Shown: positions 49,594 to 60,698 of the stretch, piece by piece
How positions within the stretch are numbered: the first letter of the stretch is position 1
Layout of the letters: the number at the start of each line of letters is the position of its first letter
Assembly (NCBI GenBank): GCA_019787685.1
Contig: JAHNUO010000028.1
Location: 186,001 to 250,000 of the forward strand
Direction: 5' to 3'
From: Chiua virens
Lineage: Eukaryota > Basidiomycota > Agaricomycetes > Boletales > Boletaceae
Length of the DNA stretch: 64,000 nt
Made by a program: the position numbers and the translations under genes
The notes under the pieces: model-generated
Seen by the model: only the letters and a program-made list of their open reading frames with translations
Told to the model about the DNA's origin: nothing
The model's database searches: none

Positions 49594-52456
49594 ATGGAGA
49601 CACCTTCGACATCTAAAATCGCCCGCCCGCAGTTCACACCCAAACGACCGCTCTCTCTTGTCTCTGGTGGTGATCTCTCCACGCCCTCCATCTTCAATAC
49701 CGCGAAAAAGTACAAAGCACTTCTCTCGAGCGAGTCGCGTGTTCGAACCACCAAGGCCCCTGCGCATACTTCTCTCTCACCCGTCCCAGGAACACCGACG
49801 AAAGATGGATCACGCCCGAAGACTCCCTCCACTCCTCGAGGCATTAGCCCTGCGCCCGGATTATTCATGGGTCCCGGAGATATGTCCATGGATGTGAGTA
49901 GGGTAGATCCAGAAGATGTTCTTGTCGACTTTCAGACGCTGGAACCAGGAGATGTTTCTGGTGACATCGATGAGAGCCAGCTGTCTATTCCCGAATACGG
50001 GAAAGAAGACAAGGTTCTCGTTTCCGTTCGGTGTGTATTCGTTGGATTGTCCACGGTGAATCGGTGTTTAATCAAGATCTTTTTAGAATTCGCCCAACGG
50101 CAGGACAGGATGCTTGGGAGGTTTCCGCTCACAATACTATCAAACTCTTACCACAACATGCTAAGACGGCGCTTACGCACCCTCCGGAATTCCACTTCGA
50201 CGAGGTCCTAACCGGGTCCGAAAACAAACCAGTATATAATGCTGTCGCAAGAAGTCACGTATCGGCTGCGATGGAAGGGTACAATTCCGTCATATTCGCG
50301 TATGGCCAGACTGCAAGTGGAAAGACCTTCACGCTCGTAAGTACTTTCAATCTATACTTTCACAGATGTACTTATTTCGTGTTTGTTAGTCCGGAGACGA
50401 AGATCAACCGGGTATCATACCCAGAGCCATGAAGGACGTGTTTTCGCACATCAAAAGAACCCCGACACGCGAATATCTGCTTCGTTGTTCCTACCTTGAG
50501 ATTTACAACGAAACCATCTACGACTTACTTTCCCCTCCTTCAGTGGCAGCAACTCAACCTGTGCAGATCGTTGGGCAGGGTGTCCTCTCGCCTCTTCGGG
50601 AGGAGGTTGTCACGAGTCTCAAGGGTGTTCGCGAAGTGATGGAGAGGGGGGAAAGACATCGCAGGACTGCGAGTACAGATTGGAACGAGCGAAGCAGTCG
50701 GAGCCATAGTGTGTTCAGGCTCGTAATTGAAAGCAGAGAAAGAGGGGAAGGGAAGGCAGAGTCAAGTGGTAGGCAAACACCGGGCTTACGACCACTGACA
50801 CCGGGAGGAACAAGGTTGCAGACCATTGGTGGAAGGAGCGTGCAAATGTCAGTATTGGTGAGGCCGCTTTTGTTTGTCTGGTGTGAGGTTGTGCTGAGAA
50901 CGTTACTGTCAGAGTCTGATCGATCTTGCTGGATCTGAGAGGGCAACATCTGATAAGGAGCGAACACGGGAAGGCAAGTATATCAACACGAGGTACGTTT
51001 CTGAACTGTTATTGTCAGTCTTAAGCTTAAAAGTGTGTCAGTCTTCTTACTCTGGGGAGCGTCATTAGCACCTTGGCGGAGAATGCTGCGAGGAATAAGA
51101 AGTATGTAGTGTCCTTGAGGCCCTGGAGACGGAAACAGAAAACTCACGTATTCTTTCAACAACCAGCGACCATGTCCCTTACCGTAACTCCAAGCTCACC
51201 CGTCTACTTCAACCTTCGCTTTCTGGGGATGCTCGGATAAGTGTCGTTTGCACTATGAATCCAGACATGAGTGCCGTGACGGAAAGCACAAGTACACTCC
51301 AGTTCGCATCTCGTATTAAGCGAGTGCAACTAAGTGCGAAGAAGAAGGAGGTCGTCGATACAGATGCCCTCATCGAGAGGTACCGCAAGGAGATTGAAGA
51401 ACTCAAGCAGAAATTGGCAGAGCGAGAAGCGGAGGCACCAGAGAGAAATCGTCGGTTAAGTGCGAGAGAAGTACGTCGATCGTCGAACCTGACCTCTCGA
51501 TCTTACCCACATTGTTTTCTAGCAAATCGACGAGTCCAAGGCGATGAAGGACCTTAATGCAAGGATACAGCAACTAACGAAACTCATTTTGACGAGTCAG
51601 ACTGTAGACGAGAACAAAGGGGATGAATCTCGTCCAGCAAGTCCATCCAAGATTGATTTTGATATGTCGCCTTACCAGGTCAGTAATGATTGGTCGTACC
51701 CAGCTTGTGGACTTGAGCCATTTGCAGCTCCAACAAGAACTTCTTGCCGCAAGACGTCAAATAGAGTCTCAAGGGAACCAGATACTCTCGCTGGAGGCAG
51801 CGCTCCTCGCTCGCCCCGAGCTCCCACCTGATGCACCCGAAACAGAAAAAGACAAGATGCTCGCAGATCAGCAAAAGAAGATCCGAGAGCTCGAAATCGT
51901 TGTGCGTGGGTACGAAAACAACCTAGGTGAACCCCTCCGCCAAGTTCGCGAGGACGTTGAACGCGAGTGGGAAGGCAAATTCGCTGCGGAGGTGAAACGA
52001 CGGGAAGAAAAAGAAGCATGGGCGAATGAACTCGTGAAGCAACTCGAGAAAGAGAAGAAGATGAGGACGAAATTGGAGGAGGAGCGGCGGGCGCTGGCGG
52101 CGTTCGTGAGCAAGTTTGATGCGTTGGGAATGGGTGGAGGGAGCGTCCTTCCGACCCCTTCCGTTTCTGGGTCTGTCTCGGCCTCGGCGTCGTCGGGATG
52201 GGGGAAGGCTAAGTCGTACTTGAGCAGAATTGGATCGGGTGGGCTTGGGATCGTGGCCGAGGAGATGGAAAGCCCGATGAGGCTTGATTTGAAGAACCAG
52301 CCGAGTCTGCTGGACCAGACGCCAGAGGAGGAGTGGAGTTTGATGGAAGATGTGAGTTTCGAGATGGACGTTGGGAAGGGAAGACTTACAAACGGGAAAA
52401 GAGCGGAAAGTCAGTTGAAGGAAGTACTTGGACGCAAGGAGAATATTCCAGTATAG
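49594..52456 (+). CDS. KIP2: Kinesin motor, KIP2/CENP-E (kinesin-7) type
   Basis: Microtubule plus-end motor; KIP2-type kinesins act on cytoplasmic microtubule dynamics and cargo or nuclear positioning. Eight exons with introns 50031-50086, 50337-50389, 50858-50912, 50993-51041, 51102-51166, 51471-51522 and 51679-51727 join in frame to 827 aa. A basic Ser/Pro-rich N-terminal extension of about 135 residues precedes the motor, as in KIP2. Motor motifs: VSVRIRPTAGQD, P-loop GQTASGKT (219-226), SYLEIYNETIYDLL, switch I NERSSRSHSVF, switch II DLAGSERA, YINTSLLTLGSVI, VPYRNSKLTRLL. The motor contains a roughly 35-residue Gly/Ser/Pro insert after switch I. Coiled coils follow (ERYRKEIEELKQKLAERE; LQQELLAARRQIESQ; EKEKKMRTKLEEERRAL). 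Kinesin-7 rather than another class is inferred from the extension and layout. Confidence 0.92.
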
Positions 52457-52822
52457 GTTGCAGACATGGACTGGTGGTAGACTACAGATTTACTATATTT
52501 ATGATTGCTGGTATGTTTCCTGTGTGGTATGTACTTCTAGACTACTGTTCTCTGAATATCTGTACTTGCCCCAAGTTGAGTCACGATAATCGAGAAAACT
52601 TACAATGCTGTAGTCTCGAGCCGTTATAGGAAATTCGGGTGAACTCGGGGAGCAGATGTATCCTATAACGTCTGGGGACTTTTACCCGGCAGCTCTTGCA
52701 TCGTGTCACGCTTGGATTACTAAGCCATTACTAAGCCACCGAGCCGTGCTGCAATTAATTATTATTGAATATTTATTCAAGATAAGTTTGATTGATAGGC
52801 TGATGGGCTGATCAGACTCGAC
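52457..52822. other. Transition to AT-rich, repeat-rich DNA
   Basis: 3' flank of the kinesin gene, then the start of AT-rich sequence (for example ATTAATTATTATTGAATATTTATTC near 52753). No gene supported. Confidence 0.45.
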
Positions 52823-53092
52823 ATGACTGACAACTACGATATCGACAATAATAACCTGTTTGACTTTGATGAAGTCGACCCATTCTCTGCACCTCCCATC
52901 TCTCACACCATGTTCAATGCTGGTAGTGAGTCTGACACAGACTTGGATGATGATCAAAATCAAACATCCGAGTCATCATGTGATTCATCCCCAATTCAAA
53001 TCTGGAGTACACAGCTACTAAGGGAAACACTCACAGGAAACATAGCAGCAAAAGTCTTCACTGTTCTGCATCATATTCCACCTTCACCGTAG
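52823..53092 (+). CDS. Short acidic protein or exon, unknown
   Basis: An 89-codon frame starting MTDNYDIDNNNLFDFDEVDP, rich in Asp, Asn and Ser (SESDTDLDDDQNQTSESSCD). The composition is that of an acidic disordered N-terminus. It may be an isolated first exon of a transposon-linked gene, since several agaric transposon families begin with acidic leaders, but no downstream domain was found. It overlaps the end of the opposing AT-hook gene by 9 bp. Confidence 0.3.
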   Translation: MTDNYDIDNNNLFDFDEVDPFSAPPISHTMFNAGSESDTDLDDDQNQTSESSCDSSPIQIWSTQLLRETLTGNIAAKVFTVLHHIPPSP

Positions 53093-54007
53093 TGAATAGG
53101 TGCATAAGCTATCCAGCTCATCAAATCTCATACTATTGAGAAAGTGAATATGACCTACCTTGGCATCCACATCACTTCCATTCTTGTACTCTTTTGCCAG
53201 TGTTCGCATCCTGTCCACGAGGTCATCCAGTGTTGAGCATTGTTCGGACGATACATCGTCGTGCACATCAGTAGAAAGCCTGACTTTGGATGATGACGGC
53301 TGCATTGGTGATGGACCTTCCTTGATGGCAGTATGTGGATCGGAGGACATGTCAGCATGGATTTGAGACATTACAGCTGGACCTTCAAGGGGAGAAATCG
53401 TGACGGTGACCATATCATATCCTGTTTGACCTCTAACGACATCCGTGATGATGTGCTCCTTATGCTCTGTGGTCTTCTGTTTTCCCTTGCGCCTATTCTT
53501 GATTTCTTTCTGGTGTCCTTGAAGTTTCTGTTCGGTCTGAGGGAGGTCCTGCACGAGCTGAATCGGCCTGTCATCTATACCACCTGATGTCTTGCTTTCC
53601 TGGACATTCTTGGTGGTAGACTCCCCCTTCGCCTGTTTCTTGCTGCCCTTTGGGCGGCCTCTAGGTCGCTTGACGGTGGTAAATTCTTCAATGGCGTCGT
53701 CCATCCGGCCTGGCATATCTTCTATCCTGACCACATCAGTGGAATCTGCATCGTACGAAGGAAACCGGCCATCGGGAAGATCGACTTGCATGTCCGACTC
53801 GTCCACACAATTTGTCGGAGTGACATCAAAGTCAGGTGTAATGTTGTATTGACGAGAGCTAGTGGGTTCATCTAGTAAGATTGGAGCAATGTCGAAATGA
53901 GTGTGGTTGTCTGAAACAATGTTCTGTCCATTTGTAACCATTCAAATGGGACTTGAAGATGACCTACCAACATCCTGCGGTGATGCATGATTATCGCTGA
54001 CTTGCAT
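53084..54007 (-). CDS. AT-hook protein, function unknown
   Basis: Exon 1 (MQVSDNHASPQDV, from ATG at 54007) joins exon 2 across an intron at 53911-53967 to give DNHTHFDIAPILL in frame. Exon 2 contains a classic AT-hook, KRPRGRPKGSKK, which binds the minor groove of AT-rich DNA, then a Lys/Gln-rich stretch (GHQKEIKNRRKGKQK) and a C-terminal part with TLDDLVDRMRTLAKEYKNG. A GTAGGTCAT donor at 53158, the same word as the first donor, could end exon 2 early; otherwise translation runs to a stop at 53084-53086. Total 297 aa if unspliced there. It lies at the edge of the repeat-rich region, so it may be a transposon-encoded or captured chromatin protein. No catalytic domain seen. Confidence 0.5.
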
Positions 54008-54511
54008 CGCTGTTGAGGCTAAGACAATGATGTATTTATAGGGTCATCCTGGAATTAAGATTCAAAATGAAAAAGTCAGAATGGTTAGAAAAGTATATGA
54101 TAAATAAGAGCCCATTTATGCGAACATTTTGAGCCCCTTATGAAGGAAAACGGCGGTCGGGTTGTGGAGATAAAAATGAAACAAGGGTGTTTAAAGCATG
54201 GATGCAAGATTGACATGAAGGGTATTTTTCTGGGACTTGTGAGTGTGACCAATGGATTCAGAGGGTTCGAAAACCCCCTAGAAAAATGCTAGCATGGTTG
54301 TAGAATGCTTCTTTGGTATGACATACTATAATTGTTGATAGAGGCAGGAGGAGATAGTGATGCTGTTCGCTTAGCTGATTTTATTGGGCTTATAAATTGT
54401 TACCATCATGTTCAGAGGGTTCAATATAGGCAGGGACAGGTACATTCTTATTTTTAGCTAGTGTTCCTATCTCTATGTCTCGCCGTCTCCGGTACCGCAC
54501 TCCATCCCCGT
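54008..54511. other. Non-coding AT-rich stretch
   Basis: No gene seen. TTCAGAGGGTTC occurs twice (54257-54268 and 54413-54422 as a shorter match, both followed by A/G-rich sequence), suggesting a small direct repeat around an insertion, but this was not resolved. Confidence 0.35.
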
Positions 54512-54745
54512 CCCCGTCGCCTTTTTTGGCTTTTTTTCGACTCCGGTCCCCGCCCCTGCCGTCACTTCTCGACGTTTGTCTCTCTGTCCCCGTCCCCGTC
54601 GCCCTTTTTGGCTTTTTTATCGACTCCGGTCCCCGCCCCTGCCGTCACTTCTCGACGTTCTTCTCTCTGTCCCCGTCCCCGTCGCCCTTTTTGGCTTTTT
54701 TATCGACTCCGGTCCCCGCCCCTGCCGTCACTTCTTGACCTTCTT
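54512..54745 (+). repeat. 83-bp tandem repeat, about three copies
   Basis: The block CCCCGTCGCC-TTTTTGGCTTTTTT-CGACTCCGGTCC-CCGCCCCTGCCGTCACTTCTCGACGTT recurs with starts of the GTCGCC word at about 54516, 54598 and 54681 (spacing 82-83 bp). Copies are nearly identical, differing at a few sites, so the expansion looks recent. It gives long artificial frames on both strands; none is treated as a gene. Confidence 0.85.
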
Positions 54746-54781
54746 CCTTTCCCTGTTCCCCGTCTGACTTTAATTTCGACT

Positions 54782-54900
54782 CTGTCCCCGTTCCCATCCC
54801 CGTCCCCGTCCCCGTCCCTGTCCCCGTCCCCGTCCCTGTCCCTGTCCCCGTCCCTGTCCCCGTCCCCGTTCCCGTCCCCGTCCCCACCCCTATCTCTGTC
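54782..54900 (+). repeat. (CCCCGT)n hexamer microsatellite
   Basis: About 17-20 imperfect units of CCCCGT/CCCTGT/CCCCAT. On the minus strand it reads as alternating Gly-Thr or Asp-Gly, a typical artefact. It directly follows the 83-bp repeat, whose units also contain CCCCGTCCCCGT, so the hexamer array may have grown out of that sequence. Confidence 0.85.
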
Positions 54901-55353
54901 CTCATCCCCATTCTCATCACTGTCCTCATTCAACGTCTCCATGCCTGTGTTCCTCAAACGTACACTAGTGTACAAAACCCACACCAAGTACTTGCCACTT
55001 TTTTTTTTCTGGGCTGACGTGTCATCGAAACCATCGTCCCAGTTCCCATTTCAGCTCTCCATCCCGTCATTCACCGCATAACCTTTCTACAGATACTCTT
55101 CTATAACTTTTTAGAATACAAGTACACCCATTCTTCCCTTCTTCCCTTCATCCCATAGCCTTCTTGTGACCTATGTTCTACACCTATCCTTTCTCGTTGC
55201 CTACCCGTCCTGTCCCTTGGAGACTACCTGCTATGTGAATCTACTAACCATCACTGTCTCCATCCTCTGCCATCATAATCTCTCACTCGTCATCCTTCAT
55301 ACACACCCCATACTGCCATCGTTCCTTCGTCACACCTCACTCCATAGTAGTCC
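54901..55353. other. Pyrimidine-rich non-coding stretch
   Basis: C/T-rich plus strand with CTTCCCTTC and CATCCT words, no gene supported. It lies between the hexamer array and the transposase fragment and may be decayed transposon flank. Confidence 0.35.
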
Positions 55354-55584
55354 TCATCCTGACCGAGTCGCGAATGAGTCATGTTTGAACTTCAACAACC
55401 CCTCTTCCGCCAGATTCAGGTCTGGTGAACACGGGTGAACCCATTCAAGGTGAACGCCCTGTTGGAGAATCAACATTAGGACTTCTGCCCCATCATCCAT
55501 CGCTGTATTATCCATCACGATCACACATCCACCAGCCGCTGCCCTCGGAGTAGCCCTCGTCCTCAGAAACTCATAAGCTTTCAC
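55354..55584 (-). pseudogene. DDE transposase fragment (Tc1/mariner-like)
   Basis: The frame reads CVIVMDNTAMDDGAEVL, then GVHLEWVHPCSPDLNLAEE and LLKFKHDSFATRSG before a stop. It matches the second and third acidic parts of a DDE_3-type catalytic core, where fungal elements have a line like VMDNxxIHH...PPYSPDxNPIE. The Asp and Glu positions remain, but HH is changed to DD, the N-terminal DNA-binding and first-Asp regions are absent, and no terminal inverted repeats were found. A relic, not a working enzyme. Confidence 0.55.
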
Positions 55585-55676
55585 TTAGGTTGATAGGATT
55601 TTGTAGGATGGACTTCGGGTGGACATGGCTGCTGAAATTCCCAACCATAATCTAGGGTTAGAACTGAGACTGAGAG

Positions 55677-57345
55677 GTAGAGTGGGTTCTACTTATAGAG
55701 TGAGTATGAATGGCATCTAATGGCAGAATGGGTATACAATGGCAGAGTGGGTGTAAATGGGGTCCAGTAGCAGAGCAGGGGTTAGCAGAGCAGATGTAAA
55801 TCAGATCTAATGATAGAGTGAGCATCAATGGGTGGGATTTAGGTTGTCAGTGGAAGAATGTTATGAATGTTCTGTGGCAGAATGGGTGTGAATGGGGTCC
55901 ATTGCCAGTGTGAGTGGGAACTGCCTGCTGAGTGGGTATGAATGGGGTCCATTGCCAGAGTGAGTGGGAACTGCCTGCTAAGTGGGTGTGAATGGGGTCC
56001 ACTGCCAGAGTGAGTGGGGACTGCCTCCTGAGTAGGTGTGAATGGGGTCCACTGCCAGAGTGGGTGTGAATGGGGTCTATTGCCAGAGTGAGTGGGAACT
56101 GCTTGCTGAGTCGGTGTGAATGGGGTCCACTGCCAGAGTGAGTGGGAACTGCCTGCTGGGTAGGTGTGAATGGGGTCCATTGCCAGAGTAAGTGGGGACT
56201 CCCTCCTGAGTGGGTGTGAATGGGGTCCATTGCCAGAGTGAGTGGGGACTCTCTCCTGAGTGGGTGTGAATGGGGTCCATTGCCAGAGTGAGTGGAGATT
56301 GCCTGCTGAGTGGGTGTGAATGGGGTCCACTGCCAGAGTGAGTGGGAACTGCCTGCTAGGTGGGTGTGAATGGGGTCCATTGCCAGAGTGAGTGGGGACT
56401 TCCTCCTGAGTGGGTGTGAATGGGGTCCATTGCCAGAGTGAGTGAGAACTCCCTCCTGAGTGGGTGTGAATGGGGTCCATTGCCAGAGTGAGTGGAGATT
56501 GCCTGCTGAGTGGGTGTGAATGGGGTCCATTGCCAGAGTGAGTGGGGACTCCCTGCTGAGTGGGTGTGAATGGGGTCCACTGCCAGAGTGGGTGTGAATA
56601 GGGTCCATTGCCAGAGTGAGTAGAAACTGCCTCCTGAGTCGGTGTGAATTGGGTCCACTGCCAGAGTGGGTATGAATGGGGTCTATTGCCAGAGTGAGCT
56701 GAGTGGGTGTGAATGGGGTCCATTGCCAGAGTGAGTGGGGACTCCCTCCTGAGTGGGTGTGAATGGGGTCCATTGCCAGAGTGACTGGGAACTGCCTGCT
56801 GAGTGGGTGTAAATGGGGTCCACTGCCAGAGTGGGTATGCATGGGGTCCATTGCCAGAGTGAGTGGGGACTCCCTCCTAAGTGGGTGTGAATGGGGTCCA
56901 TTGCCAGAGTGAGTGGGGACTGCCTCCTGAGTGGGTGTGCATGGGGTCCATTGCCAGAGTGAGTGGGGACTCCCTCCTGAGTGGGTGTGAATGGGGTCCA
57001 TTGCCAGAGTGACTGGGAACTGCCTGCTGAGTGGGTGTAAATGGGGTCCACTGCCAGAGTGGGTATGCATGGGGTCCATTGCCAGAGTGAGTGGGGACTG
57101 CCTCCTAAGTGGGTGTGAATGGGGTCCATTGCCAGAGTGAGTGGGGACTGCCTCCTGAGTGGGTGTGAATGGGGTCCATTGCCAGAGTGAGTGGGGACTC
57201 CCTCCTGAGTGGGTGTGAATGGGGTCCATTGCCAGAGTGGATGTGCATGGGGTCCATTGCCAGAGTGACTGGGAACTGCCTCCTGAGTGGGTGTGAATGG
57301 GGTCCATTGCCAGAGTGAGTGGAGATTGCCTCCTGAGTGGGTTGA
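55677..57345 (-). repeat. Minisatellite of 50-bp units, about 30 copies
   Basis: The unit on plus is GAATGGGGTCCATTGCCAGA followed by GTGAGTGGGGACTCCCTCCT and GAGTGGGTGT (50 bp), repeated from about 55880 to 57340 with a few variant sites (CCATTG/CCACTG, ACTCCC/ACTGCC, CTCCT/CTGCT). Shorter units of about 28 bp (for example near 56581, 56667 and 56829) fit loss of 22 bp between the two GAGTG words inside a unit. From 55677 to 55880 units are degenerate, so the left edge is older. No unit has a stop in any minus frame, which creates long overlapping frames of TxAMDPIHTHSGGSPHSLWQ type, up to 513 codons. These are not treated as genes. Confidence 0.93.
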
Positions 57346-58879
57346 AGATGGAGCTGGTGTCAACATGTGTGTTCATTACTACAATCATTAAATTCTTGGT
57401 TTTTCATCTTACTTATGCTATGTCTTTAATTACTTATGTTTACTTATTTGTTATCAATCTTCCTCTTATCTTTAAGTATATAAATTTTAAATACTTTATC
57501 TTGTAATCTTAGGTCTGACTATTGTTTTTCTTGTGGGTTAGTATTGCAGTTACCAATTTCTCATTTTTATCTTTGTACTTATCCCATTCATTTTCTACAA
57601 GGTTCAAACCTCTAATCTGCAAATTCAACAAAGCCCTAAAAATAAGGATATACCACATCAGTTGAAGCCGAATATTCCAATCCCTTTGACTAAATTTGAC
57701 AACTTCTAACATTCTTTTAGTTGACTTTCCCCCTTGACATAACTTTAAAACATATACATATTACAGGTCTTCACAATTTAAATAAATGTGTGATTTATTA
57801 ATGCGTTGTCTATAATTTCATATTTTTAATACTACAGCTCTATTGTCAAACTTCTGTATGTATGAGTTTTTAAAGAAATGTTGATGATACTATCTAGATA
57901 TTTTCTATCAAGGAGACAATTAATCTTATAACACATTAGAGTCAAAAATATACTAATTTCAGTAGAAATTACCTACATGGGACACAAGTCTTGTACAATG
58001 CAAGTTAGTAAACCTTGTTCTAAATAAACTACAATATATGGTATAAGATGATATATTATATGACAATAATGGCTATCTGTACAATGATTTCACCATGCAT
58101 GATTTCAAAAATAGCTTCAAGTGTTGTATGAAACAATGTTTTTTGAAAAGTTTAAACCTTCCTGCTTAATTTTGGTGCACAATCAACTGATATTGATCAT
58201 AAGATACATAAATAAGAAAACATTATATGTTTCAAACAAAATATTTTTACATTTTAAAATGGCAAAGAAATCCAACAATAAAACATCTTGCCTATAATTG
58301 TAATGCTTATTATTGCCAATGGTTGTTGAGTTTGTTGTTTTATCCCTATCAAAAACCTATAAAACATGCATTTCTAGACTTATCTGGATTCCTAGATAGT
58401 TTATACATTACCAAGTTTGATGTCAAGAAATTATAAGAAATCAACTTGTTCATTGTCACCATGCCCACTTTTGTATTATAAGATCATTGACTTATCATCA
58501 AATATCAAATCTAAAACAAGCCAGAAGAATGGCATACAATGAATAAACAAATAGCTCTGAGACATAGATGATATCTAGAAATAACTCATGTATATGAAAT
58601 ATGTCAATCCAAATCATAGATTAATGTCACATGAATTTATATTGAACCAAATGCCATTCACACAAGATGACCCAAATGAGATCAAATTTCTTCAGATATG
58701 TATGAACTGATTAACTGAGGAGAAACATTAACAGCTATGCATACTGTAACTCAATTAGAGTAATAATGCACTGCACAATCTACTCCAAAACAAAAAATGA
58801 ACCTACAGATGGATGTAATGGTCACCATGCAGTATAAACATTGGCACAATGAGTGATAACAACTCTAAAGCTCTCTGTG
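57346..58879. other. AT-rich gene-free stretch, 1.5 kb
   Basis: Strongly AT-rich (runs such as TTTATTAATGCG, AAAATATTTTTAC), with only chance short frames. No transposon ends, RNA gene or conserved motif recognised. Compatible with heavily decayed repeat DNA. Confidence 0.5.
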
Positions 58880-58889
58880 CTATAGCCAG

Positions 58890-59105
58890 TAGTGTTTAAA
58901 AGTCTGGTCTGGTCTAGTTTTCCATGGTCCAAATAAGGCAACTGGTCCAAGACTGGTCCTAAAATGGTCCTGGACCCTTGCAACCACAACTGGACTGAAA
59001 AAACCTGTCCAAAATGGTCTTTTGATTAGTTGCAACCAGTTGTGACTGGTTTTGTGCAAAACCAGTCTTTTGACCCCTTTCCCATGGGAACCAAGATTCA
59101 CCATA
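58890..59105 (-). repeat. TGGTCC-rich degenerate repeat
   Basis: GGTC/TGGTCC/AACTGGTC words recur about 15 times in 200 bp. It encodes a 74-codon minus frame (TRPDQTFKHYW at its end) that I take to be an accident of the repeat. Confidence 0.45.
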
Positions 59106-59206
59106 GTAGAATGAAATATACTATGGACTCTTGGCTATCTACTGACCCTTAGATCATAATCTTTGGATTACAGGATCAAACAATATGGCCATATCTGGGA
59201 TGCATG

Positions 59207-59623
59207 TCAGTCAGAGGAAATCCTCCAGTCTATATGGGGATTGTGGTGCTTTAACCATGTGAATCCAAGGATAAGATCATTCTTTCCCAGGTTAGTAATT
59301 TTGGCATCCACTATTTCCCTGTGACCTTTGTAATTGATCAGGATTTGGGCAGTGTAAGTAATAGAACCGGCTTGGTTCTTGGTTCCATCCACATTAAAGA
59401 CTTGTATGGGGTGTGGTAGTGCATGACATGGAAGTTTATGTTTAGCAATGTAATCCTTGTGTATGAAGATTACATTAGCTCTACTGTCTAAAAGCGCTTT
59501 TGCTCCAACATAACTGATTTGGTTTACTGGGAATACCAATATCAGTAAAGATATTTCTTGTTCAATTGATGTTGATCTAATGAAAGATTCATCAGGTATT
59601 GGTTTTGTGACAGAATTAAGCAT
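59207..59623 (-). pseudogene. Retropepsin-like protease domain, motif mutated
   Basis: Part of the retrotransposon remnant. The frame shows AKALLDSRANVIFIHKDY, HALPHPIQVFNVDGTKN, a conserved ITNLGKNDLILGFTWL and HNPHIDW, the pattern of Ty3/gypsy aspartic proteases. The catalytic D-S/T-G is changed to D-S-R, which should abolish activity. The frame stops where reverse transcriptase would follow. Confidence 0.75.
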
Positions 59624-60066
59624 GGAACTATGATGTTCACTGTGCTCTGCAGAGACACTGTCAACACTTTTGTTATCTTTTGTTTTTGGTTTCAGCAGTT
59701 TATCCTTGTGCTTGGGAGGTTTATTGGATAAGTAAGAGAAATCAAAACCTAAAGAAATAGAGTTTTCATAATATTTTGGAAGGGGTTGGCAAACATGAGA
59801 TCCCAGTATACTCAGTTCACTTTGCCTTTTTCCTTCTTTTCTGATTCATATTTGTCATAATAATATGCCTGGACTTGTTCAGGGTCCATTCCACAAATGG
59901 CAGCAAAGGGATCCTCTTTCATAACTTTTGGAGAAAAGGTGGAAGTAGAAGTTTTCTTCTTTTCCTTGCAAGTTGATCAGACTTTCCTTGATTTGGTGCA
60001 GTCCTTCTTGTGTCTGCCACTATAGAAGTGGCATTTACTGCATTGGTTCTTTGGCTTGGGACAGTC

Positions 60067-60698
60067 TGAAACAACCAAACCTTTACAGGCTTAAGTTATT
60101 TGCTGGAAGGACAATGAAAGCGAGTCTGTGTGACTAGAGAGGCTTGGGGAAACTCCAGAAGGACAAGACTGGGTCCTTCAGTGAGTTGGGGATGTACTTT
60201 TATACTATTCTACTGTTTGTACAAGTGTAAACTAAATCTACAGATATGCTATGCTATGGGACAAGGGTTTGAATGGGTATAGGGTATATGGATCTAGAAT
60301 ACATAGCCATAGAATGTAATTGCATCATAGACATGAGGGAGAATGGTTATGAGGGTAGGCATGAGGTGAGGTAGGCATGAGGTGAGCATGTGTAGAATGG
60401 AATGACATACTATGAGTCTGGAGGGTGTCTGAGGGCTTGTATGGTCTAGACTGGTCAAGGGTTTAGTGGTTCTAGGCCATGGCAAGGCCTGGGTTAATGT
60501 ATTCAATCATATATCACTTTGTATTTGCTAAGTGTTCAGTTCTGGAGTTTCCAAGAGCGTGGGAATTTCGGAAACTCCAGAAACTCGGAAACTCGGAAGG
60601 AATGGAATGCTTATAGCAAGCTCAAATACAAAGGGAAAAATATGGAAAAATAGGCGAAAAATAGGGGGATTAGGTTAGTATATTGTGTGATTGTAACA
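60067..60698 (-). mobile_element. Nested solo LTR, 632 bp, with 5-bp target duplication
   Basis: On minus the insert begins TGTTACAATCAC and ends GGTTGTTTCA, the TG...CA ends of an LTR. It is flanked by CAGTC at 60062-60066 and 60699-60703. Removing the insert and one CAGTC copy joins the two Gag zinc-knuckle blocks in one frame, between GHYPKDC and PKPKNQC, so the empty site is readable from the sequence. No coding region or second LTR lies inside, hence solo LTR left by recombination. A GGAAACTC-type short repeat (60570-60600) lies within it. Confidence 0.8.

Noticed and set aside
54461..55081. 206-codon plus frame rich in Pro and Ser, and matching Gly-Thr minus frames
   Set aside because: Entirely explained by the 83-bp repeat and the CCCCGT array.
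55880..57340. Regular repeats resembling a CRISPR array
   Set aside because: Units are head-to-tail with no unique spacers, and the host is a fungus.
55839..57388. Long minus-strand frames of up to 513 codons encoding a His/Pro/Trp-rich repetitive protein
   Set aside because: They are products of the stop-free 50-bp minisatellite. All three minus frames are open over parts of it, there is no start context or intron, and sequence variation shows no coding bias.
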